Source: Megaera sp965229545 (GTDB lineage: Bacteria > Pseudomonadota > Alphaproteobacteria > Rickettsiales > Rickettsiaceae). From it: a stretch of 64,000 bases of DNA. The stretch spans positions 1,178,001 through 1,242,000 of the forward strand of contig OZ245887.1 of assembly GCA_965229545.1 (NCBI GenBank). The letters are read 5' to 3'. The position numbers were made by a program, and so were the translations under genes. Below the pieces are notes generated by a model. It ran no database searches. It worked only from the letters and a program-made list of their open reading frames with translations, and was not told where the DNA came from. Of the stretch, positions 38,087-47,263 are shown piece by piece; position 1 is the stretch's first letter; every line of letters begins with the position of its first letter.

Positions 38087-39723
38087 AAGAATTAAGCCAT
38101 ATAGAAATTTCTGACTGTAGAACTTTCCATAAACTGAATAATTCTCCTTTATACAGTACGAGATTTATTGAAGTAGAAAAATTTCATTCACCGGGACTTG
38201 CACCTGTTTACGATCAATCCGGCGGATATCATATTAATCTTGATGGAATAGCTGTATATACACAAAGGTTTGATAAAGCTTTTGGTTTTTACTGTAATAG
38301 AGCAGCTGTACTGGATAAAGAAAAATATTATCATATTAACCTTCAGGGTAGCAGAACTTACCTTGATTCTTATGACTGGGTTGGTAATTATCAAGAAAAT
38401 AAATGTGTAGTCAGAAAAGGGAATAAATTTTTTCATATTGGTTTAGAAGGTAATAAAGTTTACTCAGAAGAATATGATTATGTTGGAGATTTCAAAGACG
38501 GTATTGCGGTAGTATATAAAAATCAACAAGCTACTCATATTAATAATAAAGGTAATTTTGTACATAATAAATGGTATAAAAAATTAGGTATTTTTCATAA
38601 AGGATATGCGAATGCAGAAGATGATAATGGATGGTTCCATATTAATATTAAAGGAGAACAAATTTACAACCATAGGTACAAGGCTATAGAACCATTTTAT
38701 AATGGATATGCAAAGGTAGAAACTTTTGATGGAACACTTGGCCAAGTTGATACTAAAGGTAACATAAAATATATAATAACTACTCCGGGAATTGTTTCAC
38801 GAATGCATCAAGTTTCCAAAGAATTGGTAGGTTTTTGGAATACATATCTGATGAATGCTGTTTGCCAAATGGGAATATTAGAATTGCTGCCTGCCAATAT
38901 AGAATCTTTAGCAAAAGAATTAAAAGTAAATCAAGCGTACTTACATAGGTTTCTGAGAGCTTTATGGGAAATGAATTTAATTAATTACGACCACGAACAT
39001 GATGTTTGGCAATTAATGGAAAAGGGGCAGTTCTTTATTGATAATCCTTTTATGATTAAGGCTGCAAAGATGTGGGGTAGAGTAATTGTACAAAAAAATT
39101 GGCTAAAAATTCCAAAGTTGCTTAAGCAAGAAGAAATTGCATCTTTTCTTTCATTTAAGGAAAATGAGAAAAATGAAATTATAAAAACTGAATTTTATCA
39201 GGCGTTACTTGGATATACTGCCCTTGATATAATAAACTTTGCAGAAAAAATAGAAGTTAATCCAAACAACAGAGTATTATTGTTTGGTGTACATTCTCTG
39301 GCATTAGTTGATAGTTTAAAATCTGAGAATATTAATTCTATCAGTTATTATAATGATCCGAAATTACCAGTACAATTAATAAAAAATTTTGCAGTAGATA
39401 TTAGAGAAACAGATCATGCCATTGAAGAATACGATTTAGCGATATTTGGACGGTTTCTTCAACATTATGATGATAACAAAGTGTTATCTTACTTTAAAAC
39501 TTTAAAAAATACCAGAATATCACGTATTTTGCTTATAGAAACTATAATAGAGCAGTATTACCTGATGGGAGGAATTGTGGATATGAATATTATGGTAGAA
39601 ACTGGTGGAAAGCTAAGAACTAGAATCAATTGGGAAAATATTCTGGAACAGGTAGGTGATTTTAGAATAAGCGGCATTTTACCCTTAACAAATTATTTAT
39701 CTATAGTTGATATCAGAAGGTAA
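37984..39723 (+). CDS. WG-like repeat protein fused to an O-methyltransferase-like domain
   Basis: 579 residues. Residues about 60-255 hold roughly five tandem repeats of 35-40 residues (YHINLDGIAVYTQRFDKAFG; FHIGLEGNKVYSEEYDYVGD; FHINIKGEQIYNHRYKAIEP), similar to WG/KWG repeats. Residues about 260-579 resemble the plant-type O-methyltransferase family: a winged-helix dimerisation region (NAVCQMGILELLPANIESLA) and a Rossmann-like SAM domain ending LLIETIIEQYYLMGGIVDMN. The SAM-binding glycine motif is weak (VLLFGVHS), so catalysis is uncertain. The start overlaps the previous gene by about 100 bases; a later ATG at 38038 is possible. Confidence 0.7.
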   Translation: MARYDVQELEEKLFKLQLMQNMQYEKTLSQSSKLKELSHIEISDCRTFHKLNNSPLYSTRFIEVEKFHSPGLAPVYDQSGGYHINLDGIAVYTQRFDKAFGFYCNRAAVLDKEKYYHINLQGSRTYLDSYDWVGNYQENKCVVRKGNKFFHIGLEGNKVYSEEYDYVGDFKDGIAVVYKNQQATHINNKGNFVHNKWYKKLGIFHKGYANAEDDNGWFHINIKGEQIYNHRYKAIEPFYNGYAKVETFDGTLGQVDTKGNIKYIITTPGIVSRMHQVSKELVGFWNTYLMNAVCQMGILELLPANIESLAKELKVNQAYLHRFLRALWEMNLINYDHEHDVWQLMEKGQFFIDNPFMIKAAKMWGRVIVQKNWLKIPKLLKQEEIASFLSFKENEKNEIIKTEFYQALLGYTALDIINFAEKIEVNPNNRVLLFGVHSLALVDSLKSENINSISYYNDPKLPVQLIKNFAVDIRETDHAIEEYDLAIFGRFLQHYDDNKVLSYFKTLKNTRISRILLIETIIEQYYLMGGIVDMNIMVETGGKLRTRINWENILEQVGDFRISGILPLTNYLSIVDIRR

Positions 39724-39725
39724 TA

Positions 39726-40694
39726 ATGAACACTCTAGAAGAAAAAGGTTTTGGTATTATAAGGAACTTCCTTTCTACAAATGAAGCACAGGAATGTCTG
39801 ACATTAGTAAAGTATAGTATCAACAAGGCATCAAATGAGCTTGGAGTAACAACAAGAGATTGTTTAGGTTGTACTGGCAGGTGGGCAACTAAATCCCCAA
39901 TTACTATGAGTATATCTCTTATGCTTGACGATAGGATTAGAGAGTATCTTGAAAATTTCTTACGGTTTAAAATAACCTTTAAGAAAAGCAATGTAATATG
40001 TAAAACATCAGATATCACCGATCCTATACCATTCCATCAGGATATTTCATATAGTACAAGAGATCCGTATCACTTTTCATTATGGCTATCTCTGAGCGAT
40101 GTCTGTAAAGATTCTGCTCCTTTAAAAATAATAGAAAATAGTCATAAAAACCCAGTGGAACCAGCTATAGATTTCTGGTCGCCATATTTTATTGATAAAT
40201 ATAATATTGTTGATAAAAATATAAGTTCACTAACTGTTAATGCCGGTGATGCTATAATATTTGATTCAAAATTATGGCATGGAAGCGATGAGAATTATTC
40301 TCGTAAAGACAGGTTTGCATATGTTACAAGATGGGCAATAGAAGGAAAAGGTTTTCCTGAAATTCCAGAAATCAAACCAACTTGTTTCGGTATGTTTAAT
40401 TGTGGAGAATTAACTAATCAAATATTAAAGAGGTCATTATCATTACTTGATATAAAGCTATTGGAAAAAGTAGTAAATAAAGAAACCCTAATAGGATTAT
40501 GGATAGATATTTTAACTGTAAATTCCAATCTTTGGGGGATTAATAACGTTTTAGCGATTAAAGATTTAAAGAGATTAAACATACTAAATAAAGCTTGTGA
40601 TTTACATGGTGCCGGAAATATCTCAGGACTAGTATATAAAAATTTATGGGACTCTCTTCTTTGTATTCTTAATGAAAAAGTTAAATTAGTATAA
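39726..40694 (+). CDS. Phytanoyl-CoA dioxygenase (PhyH)-family Fe(II)/2-oxoglutarate oxygenase
   Basis: 322 residues. The first His and Asp of the iron triad are in PIPFHQDISYS and the distal His in IIFDSKLWHGSDENYS, followed by RFAYVTRW with the 2-oxoglutarate-binding Arg. The N-terminal GFGIIRNFLSTNEAQECL is typical of PhyH proteins. Such enzymes hydroxylate, halogenate or cyclise metabolites. The start is 3 bases after the previous stop, so it is in the same operon. It should act on the cluster's intermediate. Confidence 0.85.
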   Translation: MNTLEEKGFGIIRNFLSTNEAQECLTLVKYSINKASNELGVTTRDCLGCTGRWATKSPITMSISLMLDDRIREYLENFLRFKITFKKSNVICKTSDITDPIPFHQDISYSTRDPYHFSLWLSLSDVCKDSAPLKIIENSHKNPVEPAIDFWSPYFIDKYNIVDKNISSLTVNAGDAIIFDSKLWHGSDENYSRKDRFAYVTRWAIEGKGFPEIPEIKPTCFGMFNCGELTNQILKRSLSLLDIKLLEKVVNKETLIGLWIDILTVNSNLWGINNVLAIKDLKRLNILNKACDLHGAGNISGLVYKNLWDSLLCILNEKVKLV

Positions 40695-40701
40695 AACATT
40701 C

Positions 40702-42477
40702 GTGAATAAGATTATATCAAACGATTCTATAAAAACAGTAACCTTTATTATTAAGTTACTTTCTAATTTTAGAATAAATGTTCTCTTGATGTTTGTAATA
40801 GCTTTAATTTGGGCATTTGATATATCTTTTAGAAAATATCTGATAAAAAATATTCTGGATACAGCGGCAAAATATCAGGATAGTAGTAATGTAGTAGAAG
40901 CTTTATTAATGCCTTCGGGTTTATATATTTTTATGGCGTTATTAATAACAACCATGTTTAGGATTTATGGTTATTTTATAGATATTAAAATGTGTCCTTT
41001 TTTAAGACAGCAAATATTTGATAAATGTTATTTCAAATTGCTCAAACATGATCATGTATATTATCAAAAAAATTTTACCGGTGATTTAGTATATAAATTA
41101 AATAATTTAACAGAAAGTATTATAGAAATAATAAAACTTAGCATAGATCGTTTTTTTGCGTGCACGGTTGCTCTAGTGATCTCTATATGTACCTTAGTGT
41201 TGGTAAATGCTAAATTTGCAATTGCAACCTTCATATGGATAGTAATTTTTACTACAACGGCAATTTACTTTTTTCCTAAGTTATCTAAACTTTCTAATAA
41301 TTATTCTGCAAACAGTGCTAAGGCAAATGCAATTGGTGCTGATAGTCTGTTTAATGTTACCTCAGTAAGGCTATTTAATAATAAACTATACGAAAGGCTA
41401 AAGTTATTTCGGCACTGTAAAAAGAAGTTATGGGCCGAAAAAAATCTACATGTAGCATATTTTTGGATTTGGCTTATATATGGCTATTCTTTTGATTTAT
41501 TACAGATAGTTAGTATTTACCTTTTAGTTTATGGATTTCAGTCAGGTGAAGTTACTCTTGGAGATTTTGCCTTAGTAATTGGGCTTAATATAGCAATTGT
41601 TGACTTTTTAAATCAGCTTACTAATGATTTGACAAAATTTTCTGATCATTATGGTAAGATTCAGAATGCAATTGTTACCATTTTTGTTAACCCAGAAATC
41701 AGAGATAAAAAAACTGCAAAAAATCTTATAGTGGAAAGTGGAAAAATCAACTTTGATAATGTTCATTTTTCATATAATACTAAAAATGCACTTTTTAATG
41801 ATTTATCAGTTTCCATAAACCCAAAAGAAAAAGTTGGAATTGTTGGTTATTCAGGTGCTGGGAAATCCAGTTTTATTAATTTAATATTAAGGTTCTTTGA
41901 GGTAAATTCTGGCAGGATAAGCATAGATGACCAATTTATTTCCGATGTCAAACAGGATTCCATAAGAAATAAAATATCGGTTGTTCCCCAAGACCTGCTA
42001 CTATTTCATGATACTATTCTTGAAAATATACGTTATGGGAAGATAGATGTAACTGAACAATGGGTTATTACTGCTGCAAAATTTGCAGGAATTGATTTGT
42101 TTATTAATAGCCTACCGGATGGTTATAATACAATAGTCGGAGAAAAAGGGATAAGGTTATCAGGTGGTGAAAGGCAAAGAATAAATATTGCGCGGGCATT
42201 TTTAAAGAATGCGCCTATACTTATTCTCGATGAAGCTACTAACCAATTGGATTCTATCATTGAAAAAGAAATTCAGACAAGTTTATTCAAATTGATGGAA
42301 AATAAAACAACAATAGTGATTGCTCATAGACTTTCTACTTTATTACATATGGATAGGATTTTAGTATTTGATAAAGGTAAAATAATCCAGGATGGTTCAC
42401 ATTACAAATTAATAACAATTCCAGGCTTATACCGCAAGCTTTGGACCTCTCAAATGGACGGTGTTTTAAAATATTAA
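40702..42477 (+). CDS. ABC exporter, fused permease and ATPase
   Basis: 591 residues from a GTG start 8 bases after the previous stop. The N-terminal half has six membrane segments (type IV ABC exporter fold). The C-terminal nucleotide-binding domain has Walker A (GIVGYSGAGKSSF), the Q-loop (VVPQDLLLF), the signature (RLSGGERQRINIARAF), Walker B (ILILDEATNQLDS) and the H-loop (VIAHRLST). It is probably a homodimeric exporter. Its place within the biosynthetic run suggests export of the product. No peptidase (C39) domain is present, so leader-peptide cleavage would need another enzyme. Confidence 0.92.
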   Translation: MNKIISNDSIKTVTFIIKLLSNFRINVLLMFVIALIWAFDISFRKYLIKNILDTAAKYQDSSNVVEALLMPSGLYIFMALLITTMFRIYGYFIDIKMCPFLRQQIFDKCYFKLLKHDHVYYQKNFTGDLVYKLNNLTESIIEIIKLSIDRFFACTVALVISICTLVLVNAKFAIATFIWIVIFTTTAIYFFPKLSKLSNNYSANSAKANAIGADSLFNVTSVRLFNNKLYERLKLFRHCKKKLWAEKNLHVAYFWIWLIYGYSFDLLQIVSIYLLVYGFQSGEVTLGDFALVIGLNIAIVDFLNQLTNDLTKFSDHYGKIQNAIVTIFVNPEIRDKKTAKNLIVESGKINFDNVHFSYNTKNALFNDLSVSINPKEKVGIVGYSGAGKSSFINLILRFFEVNSGRISIDDQFISDVKQDSIRNKISVVPQDLLLFHDTILENIRYGKIDVTEQWVITAAKFAGIDLFINSLPDGYNTIVGEKGIRLSGGERQRINIARAFLKNAPILILDEATNQLDSIIEKEIQTSLFKLMENKTTIVIAHRLSTLLHMDRILVFDKGKIIQDGSHYKLITIPGLYRKLWTSQMDGVLKY

Positions 42478-42487
42478 AAATTAATTT

Positions 42488-43549
42488 ATGAAAGAAAGTA
42501 AAGCAACTATAGATTTAAGGAGTGATACTGTAACAAAACAAAATCAGGCTATCAAGGATGCAATGTATCATGCTCAAGCAGGAGATTACGCATATGGTGA
42601 GGATTTACCTGTTAATGAGCTTGTTGAGTATTGTAAGGAGTTATTTCAGGTAGAGGATGCGTTGTTTGTTACTGGTGGCATGTTTGCAAATAGGTTGGCT
42701 ATTGGTTGTCAAACTTCACCTGGAGACGAGGTAATAACGCATTATAATTACCATGTTAATTTTTTTGATAGTGCAGGAAATGCTAAAGTAAATAATATTG
42801 TATTTAACTGTATTCATAATAATAGTGGTATTCTAAGTACTGATGATGTCCATCAAGCTATAGAATCAAAACCAAGATATAAGATTTTTTCGCAAGTAAG
42901 GCTAGTAACTATAGAAAATAGTATAAACGGGTTTAATGGAAAAATTTACCCTATAGAACAACAAATACAACTATACCATTACTTACAGAATAGGGAAATC
43001 AACCTTCATCTGGATGGAGCAAGGATATTTAATGTTCATGTAGAAAATAAAATACCATTATCCGAATATGCAAAATATACAGATACTATGAGTTTCTGTT
43101 TCTCAAAAGGATTAGGAGCCCCTTTTGGTTCTATGTTACTTGGCAAAAAGCAGATAATAGAAAAAGCAAGAACTATGCAAATATGGCTTGGTAGCGGTTA
43201 CCATCAAATAGGTTACTATGCTGGAGCAGCTAAATATGCTTTAGAGAATAATATATTAAGGCTAGGTTATGATAATAGCCTAGCTAAGGTATTAGCTGAT
43301 AAGATAAAACTATTACCTGGAATAAATCTTATATATCCCTATCCAGAAACAAATATACTGGCTTTTAGCATAAAAAGTTTGAATATAACCAATGATGATT
43401 TTGTAGCTGAATGCCAAAAACATGGCTTACTTTTATTTCCATGGCTGGAGGGTCATATTAGAGCAGTGGTACATATGGGTATAACCGGAAATGATATTAA
43501 TAAAGCAGCAGAAATCATAGAAACAGTAGTAAGTAGATTTAATAACTAA
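42488..43549 (+). CDS. PLP-dependent threonine aldolase/beta-eliminating lyase family enzyme (first copy)
   Basis: 353 residues. Family motifs are LRSDTVTKQN, GDYAYGEDLPVNELVE, LFVTGGMFANRLAI, NLHLDGARIFNV (the PLP-contact Asp) and SFCFSKGLGAPFGSML, with the Schiff-base Lys. Threonine aldolases split or form beta-hydroxy-alpha-amino acids from glycine and an aldehyde. In biosynthetic clusters they build hydroxylated amino acids. This copy lies 11 bases after the ABC gene and 8 bases before a paralogue. Confidence 0.9.
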   Translation: MKESKATIDLRSDTVTKQNQAIKDAMYHAQAGDYAYGEDLPVNELVEYCKELFQVEDALFVTGGMFANRLAIGCQTSPGDEVITHYNYHVNFFDSAGNAKVNNIVFNCIHNNSGILSTDDVHQAIESKPRYKIFSQVRLVTIENSINGFNGKIYPIEQQIQLYHYLQNREINLHLDGARIFNVHVENKIPLSEYAKYTDTMSFCFSKGLGAPFGSMLLGKKQIIEKARTMQIWLGSGYHQIGYYAGAAKYALENNILRLGYDNSLAKVLADKIKLLPGINLIYPYPETNILAFSIKSLNITNDDFVAECQKHGLLLFPWLEGHIRAVVHMGITGNDINKAAEIIETVVSRFNN

Positions 43550-43556
43550 AATACTG

Positions 43557-44600
43557 ATGAAAATAGATATAGATTTTTTTAGTGATTCTAATACAGAGCC
43601 GACAATTGAAATGCGTGAAACAATGGCAAAAGCCAAAGTTGGGAATGAGGCAGCCGGTGAAGATCCTACTGTAAATGAACTGGTATCAGAAGTGTGTGAT
43701 TTGCTTGGTAAACCTGCAGGCATATTTTTACCTTCAGGTACTATGTGTAATGTAATTGCATACAAAGCACAGGTAGAAATGCCTGGAGATTATATAATAT
43801 TGGATGAAACTTCACATCCATTGGTTGTGCAGTCTGGATTAATAGCTGCTCAGGCACATGCTACCTATTTACCTATAAAAGGGCAACGAGGAATATTTAA
43901 CTCAGAACAAATTGAAGAATATATAACTCGTCCTCATTTGCGGAATATACCAAGAACGCGAATCGTATCTATTGAGCAAACGACAAATTTTGGTGGAGGA
44001 GCAATATGGCCAATAAAGTATATCCAGAATATAGCAGAATTATGTAAGGCCAATAATGTATACATGCATTTAGATGGTGCACGTTTATTCAATGCGTGTA
44101 TCAGTACTAATATCTTACCTAAGGAGTATCTAAAATATTTTGATTCTGCTTTTGTTGATTTTAGTAAGGGTTTAGGTGCCCCTATGGGAGCAGTACTAGT
44201 AGGAAGTGAAGAATTTATAGAGAAAGCATGGTACTATAAATTCCAAGTAGGAGGAGGAATGCATCAGGCGGGAATTATAGCTGCTGGTTGTCTTTATGGT
44301 CTAAGAAATAATATTAACTTATTACAAGAAGATCATGATAAGGCAAAATATTTAGCAAATGCTCTGGATAAAATAGCCAAAATTGATATTGATAAAAGTT
44401 TATATGAAACAAATATAATCTATTTTGGTTTAAAAAATACCATATTATCACTTGATGATTTTATTGGCGGATTATTAAGGCATGGAATTAGAATGCTTAA
44501 AATAAAAGATAAAATCAGAGCTATTACCCATAAAGATATAAGTTATGATCAAATAAATTTTGCTATAAAGGCAATAAATGAAGTTTTAAGGTTAAACTAA
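43557..44600 (+). CDS. PLP-dependent threonine aldolase/beta-eliminating lyase family enzyme (second copy)
   Basis: 347 residues, related to the previous gene but clearly diverged. DFFSDSNTEPTIEMRETMAK replaces the common RSDT start. AAGEDPTVNELVSEVCDLLG, MHLDGARLFNA and VDFSKGLGAPMGAVLVG keep the PLP site, with the Lys in FSKG. It is the last gene of the same-strand run. Two non-identical copies suggest two different aldol or beta-elimination steps, or a heteromeric enzyme. Confidence 0.9.
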   Translation: MKIDIDFFSDSNTEPTIEMRETMAKAKVGNEAAGEDPTVNELVSEVCDLLGKPAGIFLPSGTMCNVIAYKAQVEMPGDYIILDETSHPLVVQSGLIAAQAHATYLPIKGQRGIFNSEQIEEYITRPHLRNIPRTRIVSIEQTTNFGGGAIWPIKYIQNIAELCKANNVYMHLDGARLFNACISTNILPKEYLKYFDSAFVDFSKGLGAPMGAVLVGSEEFIEKAWYYKFQVGGGMHQAGIIAAGCLYGLRNNINLLQEDHDKAKYLANALDKIAKIDIDKSLYETNIIYFGLKNTILSLDDFIGGLLRHGIRMLKIKDKIRAITHKDISYDQINFAIKAINEVLRLN

Positions 44601-44759
44601 TATTAGGGCTGAGGTAAATAGGAAGATGACATGAGTTTTTCTAAATTGTATATGCGTTTTTTAGAGCTGTAAGTTTTGTTACTGTAATATACACAGTGTA
44701 GTGGCTTTGCACAAGCTGTCCTATACTTATATTGTTATTACTAAGATTAGCCTTAGTTT

Positions 44760-45179
44760 TTATCTTGTTATTTCAATAGTTGGGTATTCTTCAAAGTAAC
44801 TTTCACCATTTACTCCGTAATAAGTAACTTTTCTAGTAATAAAATCTACTTCATACTCGATAACACCTGCTTTCCAAGAAGCATGTAGAAATTCAGAAAA
44901 AGTACAAAGACCTTCTTGGTCAGATCGAATTGCGCTGATCAAAGCTTTACGGTCAAACTTTGGGATTTCATGAGTACCCTCTATAATAGGAATTCCTTGT
45001 TGCACTACTGCTCCGTCTCTTGTTAAATAAATAGACTGGCACGATGGCAAAAACCATCTGTTCATCTTAACACCTGCTTGGCGTAACACTTCTGCAAGAA
45101 TAGGAAAACCACCAGCTTTTGGACGAATTGAGATTGCGTACTGCTGTGCTTCAATAATTTTATCAACAATTTTGTTCAT
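44760..45179 (-). CDS. DUF1398 family protein
   Basis: 139 residues. The pattern YPEVLRQAGVKMNRWFLPSC-like (here PILAEVLRQAGVKMNRWFLP), then GIPIIEGTHEIPKFDRKALI, QEGLCTFSEFLHASWKAGV and VTYYGVNGESYFEEYP, matches the DUF1398 family. Some members are annotated as phage envelope proteins; no biochemical role is established. It is convergent with the cluster and probably not part of it. The frame is intact. Confidence 0.75.
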   Translation of the reverse strand: MNKIVDKIIEAQQYAISIRPKAGGFPILAEVLRQAGVKMNRWFLPSCQSIYLTRDGAVVQQGIPIIEGTHEIPKFDRKALISAIRSDQEGLCTFSEFLHASWKAGVIEYEVDFITRKVTYYGVNGESYFEEYPTIEITR

Positions 45180-46076
45180 GTATCTTTTTCTGTTTTACTT
45201 GATGAAAATAATATTAAAATTATAAAACAAAGTTTATTAATGCAACAAATATTAACAACGATAAATATTTAATATAATTCACTGTATTGCAGAATGATTC
45301 TGCATTGTCACAAAAAAAACGACCGTAGTGTTGAATATAAGTGACTTTTCTGGTGCATTACCTCTTTTAAGTAGTTTAGGCAAATAACCTTATCTATAAA
45401 ATCTTCTAAGTATGTTATCTAAATTAATTTTTTGGAATATCAAAAAATTAGCAGAAAACTATTAGTAGAAGCTGATATTAGTAATTATTAAGCGCATAAT
45501 ATTGGTATATTACCTATATATTATTGAACAAGGTTCTTTATTGTGATATCATAAATGCTGCTAGTGATGACTTGAACACATCATTAACAAAAACAACCTT
45601 TTGAAACCTGCTGCTTTATGCCAGGGGTCTGCTGCTATAAGTGTCTCTGGCATGGAACCAGCAGGTAGTTGTTTTGATAATGACTTGTTCAAGCCCCTGG
45701 CACCAGTTAATCAAGTTAAAGAGGTTGAATATGATAAGTGATAATTACAATTTTGGTGCAATTAACAGAATCCATTTAAGCTATTTAGTTTATATCTTAA
45801 AGGTATCTTCTATTTCTAAAACGTTTAATAAAATTCGAATTTCTATTCTAAAAGTTATATTCCTATCTGGATTTAGCAAGGATTCTTAAAAAATCTTAAG
45901 AATTTAATAGAACCACAGCTTTTTTCTTTTTTTGATCAAGCTGTTTTACATAAAAAATTTAAATAACTGAGGTTTTTGATTTTTATGTATAAGGTAAAAG
46001 GTTTAGCTAAATGTTCTGGTTTGCCAAGAACTAATTAGCTCAAATTAATTGTAAATAATCACGCAGCTATGACATT
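45180..46076. other. Gene-poor region with remnants and a repeat
   Basis: At about 45560-45742 the plus strand reads coding-like remnants: AASDDLNTSLTKTTF, then in another frame GSAAISVSGMEPAGSCFDND and LFKPLAPVNQVKEVEYDK. These look like the tail of a lost gene, and a relative of the first piece lies near 17,190. From 45728 to about 45915 the sequence resembles 33162-33345. An 82-codon open frame (45641-45889) spans remnant and repeat and is probably not a gene. 45915-46076 shows nothing. Confidence 0.45.
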
Positions 46077-46322
46077 ATGATAAGCAAAGATGAAGAAATT
46101 AAAAAGTTATTAAGTCAGATTTTTGATAAACTGCAAAGGCTAGAGCAAAAAATAGAAAAACAAGAGGGAGATGTAAGAATCTTCCTTACCACTAGAGATT
46201 CAAACTATGAACCAAGTCACTTGTTAATTGCGCAGCAAAAGGCAACCAGGACTTCAGTAGAGTTACTCAGAGAGGAGATAGAGGAGATACATCAGGTTAT
46301 CAAGATTATATTATCTAATTAA
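46077..46322 (+). CDS. Small coiled-coil protein of unknown function
   Basis: 81 residues starting MISKDEEIKKLLSQIFDKLQ. The first 27 residues are a strong heptad-like coiled coil (IKKLLSQIFDKLQRLEQKIEK). A short polar stretch is followed by a second helix (SVELLREEIEEIHQVIKIIL). I do not recognise the family. A decayed copy of its C-terminus lies at about 33475-33530, so the gene belongs to a repeated locus. Confidence 0.5.
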   Translation: MISKDEEIKKLLSQIFDKLQRLEQKIEKQEGDVRIFLTTRDSNYEPSHLLIAQQKATRTSVELLREEIEEIHQVIKIILSN

Positions 46323-46680
46323 TAGGGAGAGCAAGTTATGATCATTGTGATATTAATTTGTTCGTGTAGTAAATGCGATGCAATCAATAAACGTTAATAG
46401 TTTGATTTACCTTCATGCAAGTTAAAAGGATTATGAATTTTAGCTAGAATTTTTTATTTTTACCTGGTGAATCTAAACAGGTTATTAAAGTTCCATATTC
46501 TTACAACTGAAAATTAAATTAAGTATAGAACATACAAATTTGATCATGTATAAATAAAATTAACATTAATTTTATTTCGCAAAAATACACTAAAGTGATG
46601 TTATTACTTAAACCGGTTTACTTCTATAATTTTGGTTATTTAATAAGGAACAATAAAAATATTTGAGATATGGAAACATT
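46323..46680. other. Non-coding gap before the HTH gene pair
   Basis: About 360 AT-rich bases with no open frame, RNA gene or repeat that I recognise. It should contain the promoter for the HTH pair that follows. Confidence 0.4.
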
Positions 46681-47005
46681 ATGAGCAAAGTATATAATAA
46701 CTCTAAAAGTGCCTTGGTTTTGCAAAAATACACTACGGAAGATATACAGAAACTGTTAAATAGCGGAAAGTTTAAATCAGAGATAGTCCGCCAGTTAAAA
46801 ATAAATATACGGGCATTTAATATTTATATAAAAGAACATAATCTTTCTTATACTCCTCCTCCATATAAAGTATGGAAATCCTTAAAATCTCAAGCTAAAA
46901 TAAAAGTGCAGAGAAATTTAAAGAGCCTTTAGAGAAGTTTAAAGAAATGTTTGAAGAAAACAAAAGAAAAAGAACCATAAAAGAACTGGAAGATGCTTAT
47001 TATTA
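46681..47005 (+). pseudogene. Small HTH protein, frameshifted near its C-terminus
   Basis: It starts MSKVYNNSKSALVLQKYTTE. The central segment IQKLLNSGKFKSEIVRQLKI with AFNIYIKEHNL is a helix-turn-helix of the transposase or resolvase type. It is paralogous to the next gene (IQRLLDRGIHRYAIAREYRC, INKYIKKHNL). After SQAKIK the frame breaks; the adjacent frame continues SAEKFKEPLEKFKEMFEENK and ends with TAA at 47003-47005, directly before the next ATG. The intact form would be about 107 residues. DNA binding is inferred. Confidence 0.5.
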
Positions 47006-47263
47006 ATGAAGTGTAAATATTGTTTACAAACTAATGTAGTAAGAAATGGCGAATACTACAGGTGCAGGGATTGTAAAAGAAATTTTAGCTATAGTCCAAT
47101 AGAAGACATAGATCCAGAAGAAATACAGCGCCTTTTAGATAGAGGCATTCATAGGTATGCTATTGCTAGAGAATATCGTTGCACTAACGTTGCTATCAAT
47201 AAATATATAAAAAAGCACAATTTAATCGAGCCGGTCATAGAAAAAATCACCTTTAAAAAGTAG
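47006..47263 (+). CDS. Zinc-ribbon plus HTH protein, transposase-N-terminus-like
   Basis: 85 residues. The N-terminus MKCKYCLQTNVVRNGEYYRC with RDCKRNFSY is a CxxC...CxxC zinc ribbon of the InsA/IS1-like type. An HTH region follows (EEIQRLLDRGIHRYAIAREY) that matches the upstream protein. No DDE catalytic domain is attached, so it is a stand-alone DNA-binding protein, a remnant, or a regulator. The ATG directly follows the previous TAA (TAATG), so the two are translationally linked. Confidence 0.55.
   Translation: MKCKYCLQTNVVRNGEYYRCRDCKRNFSYSPIEDIDPEEIQRLLDRGIHRYAIAREYRCTNVAINKYIKKHNLIEPVIEKITFKK

Noticed and set aside
45641..45889. An 82-codon open frame
   Set aside because: It crosses from a gene remnant in another frame into a repeat that also occurs at 33162; no conserved unit.
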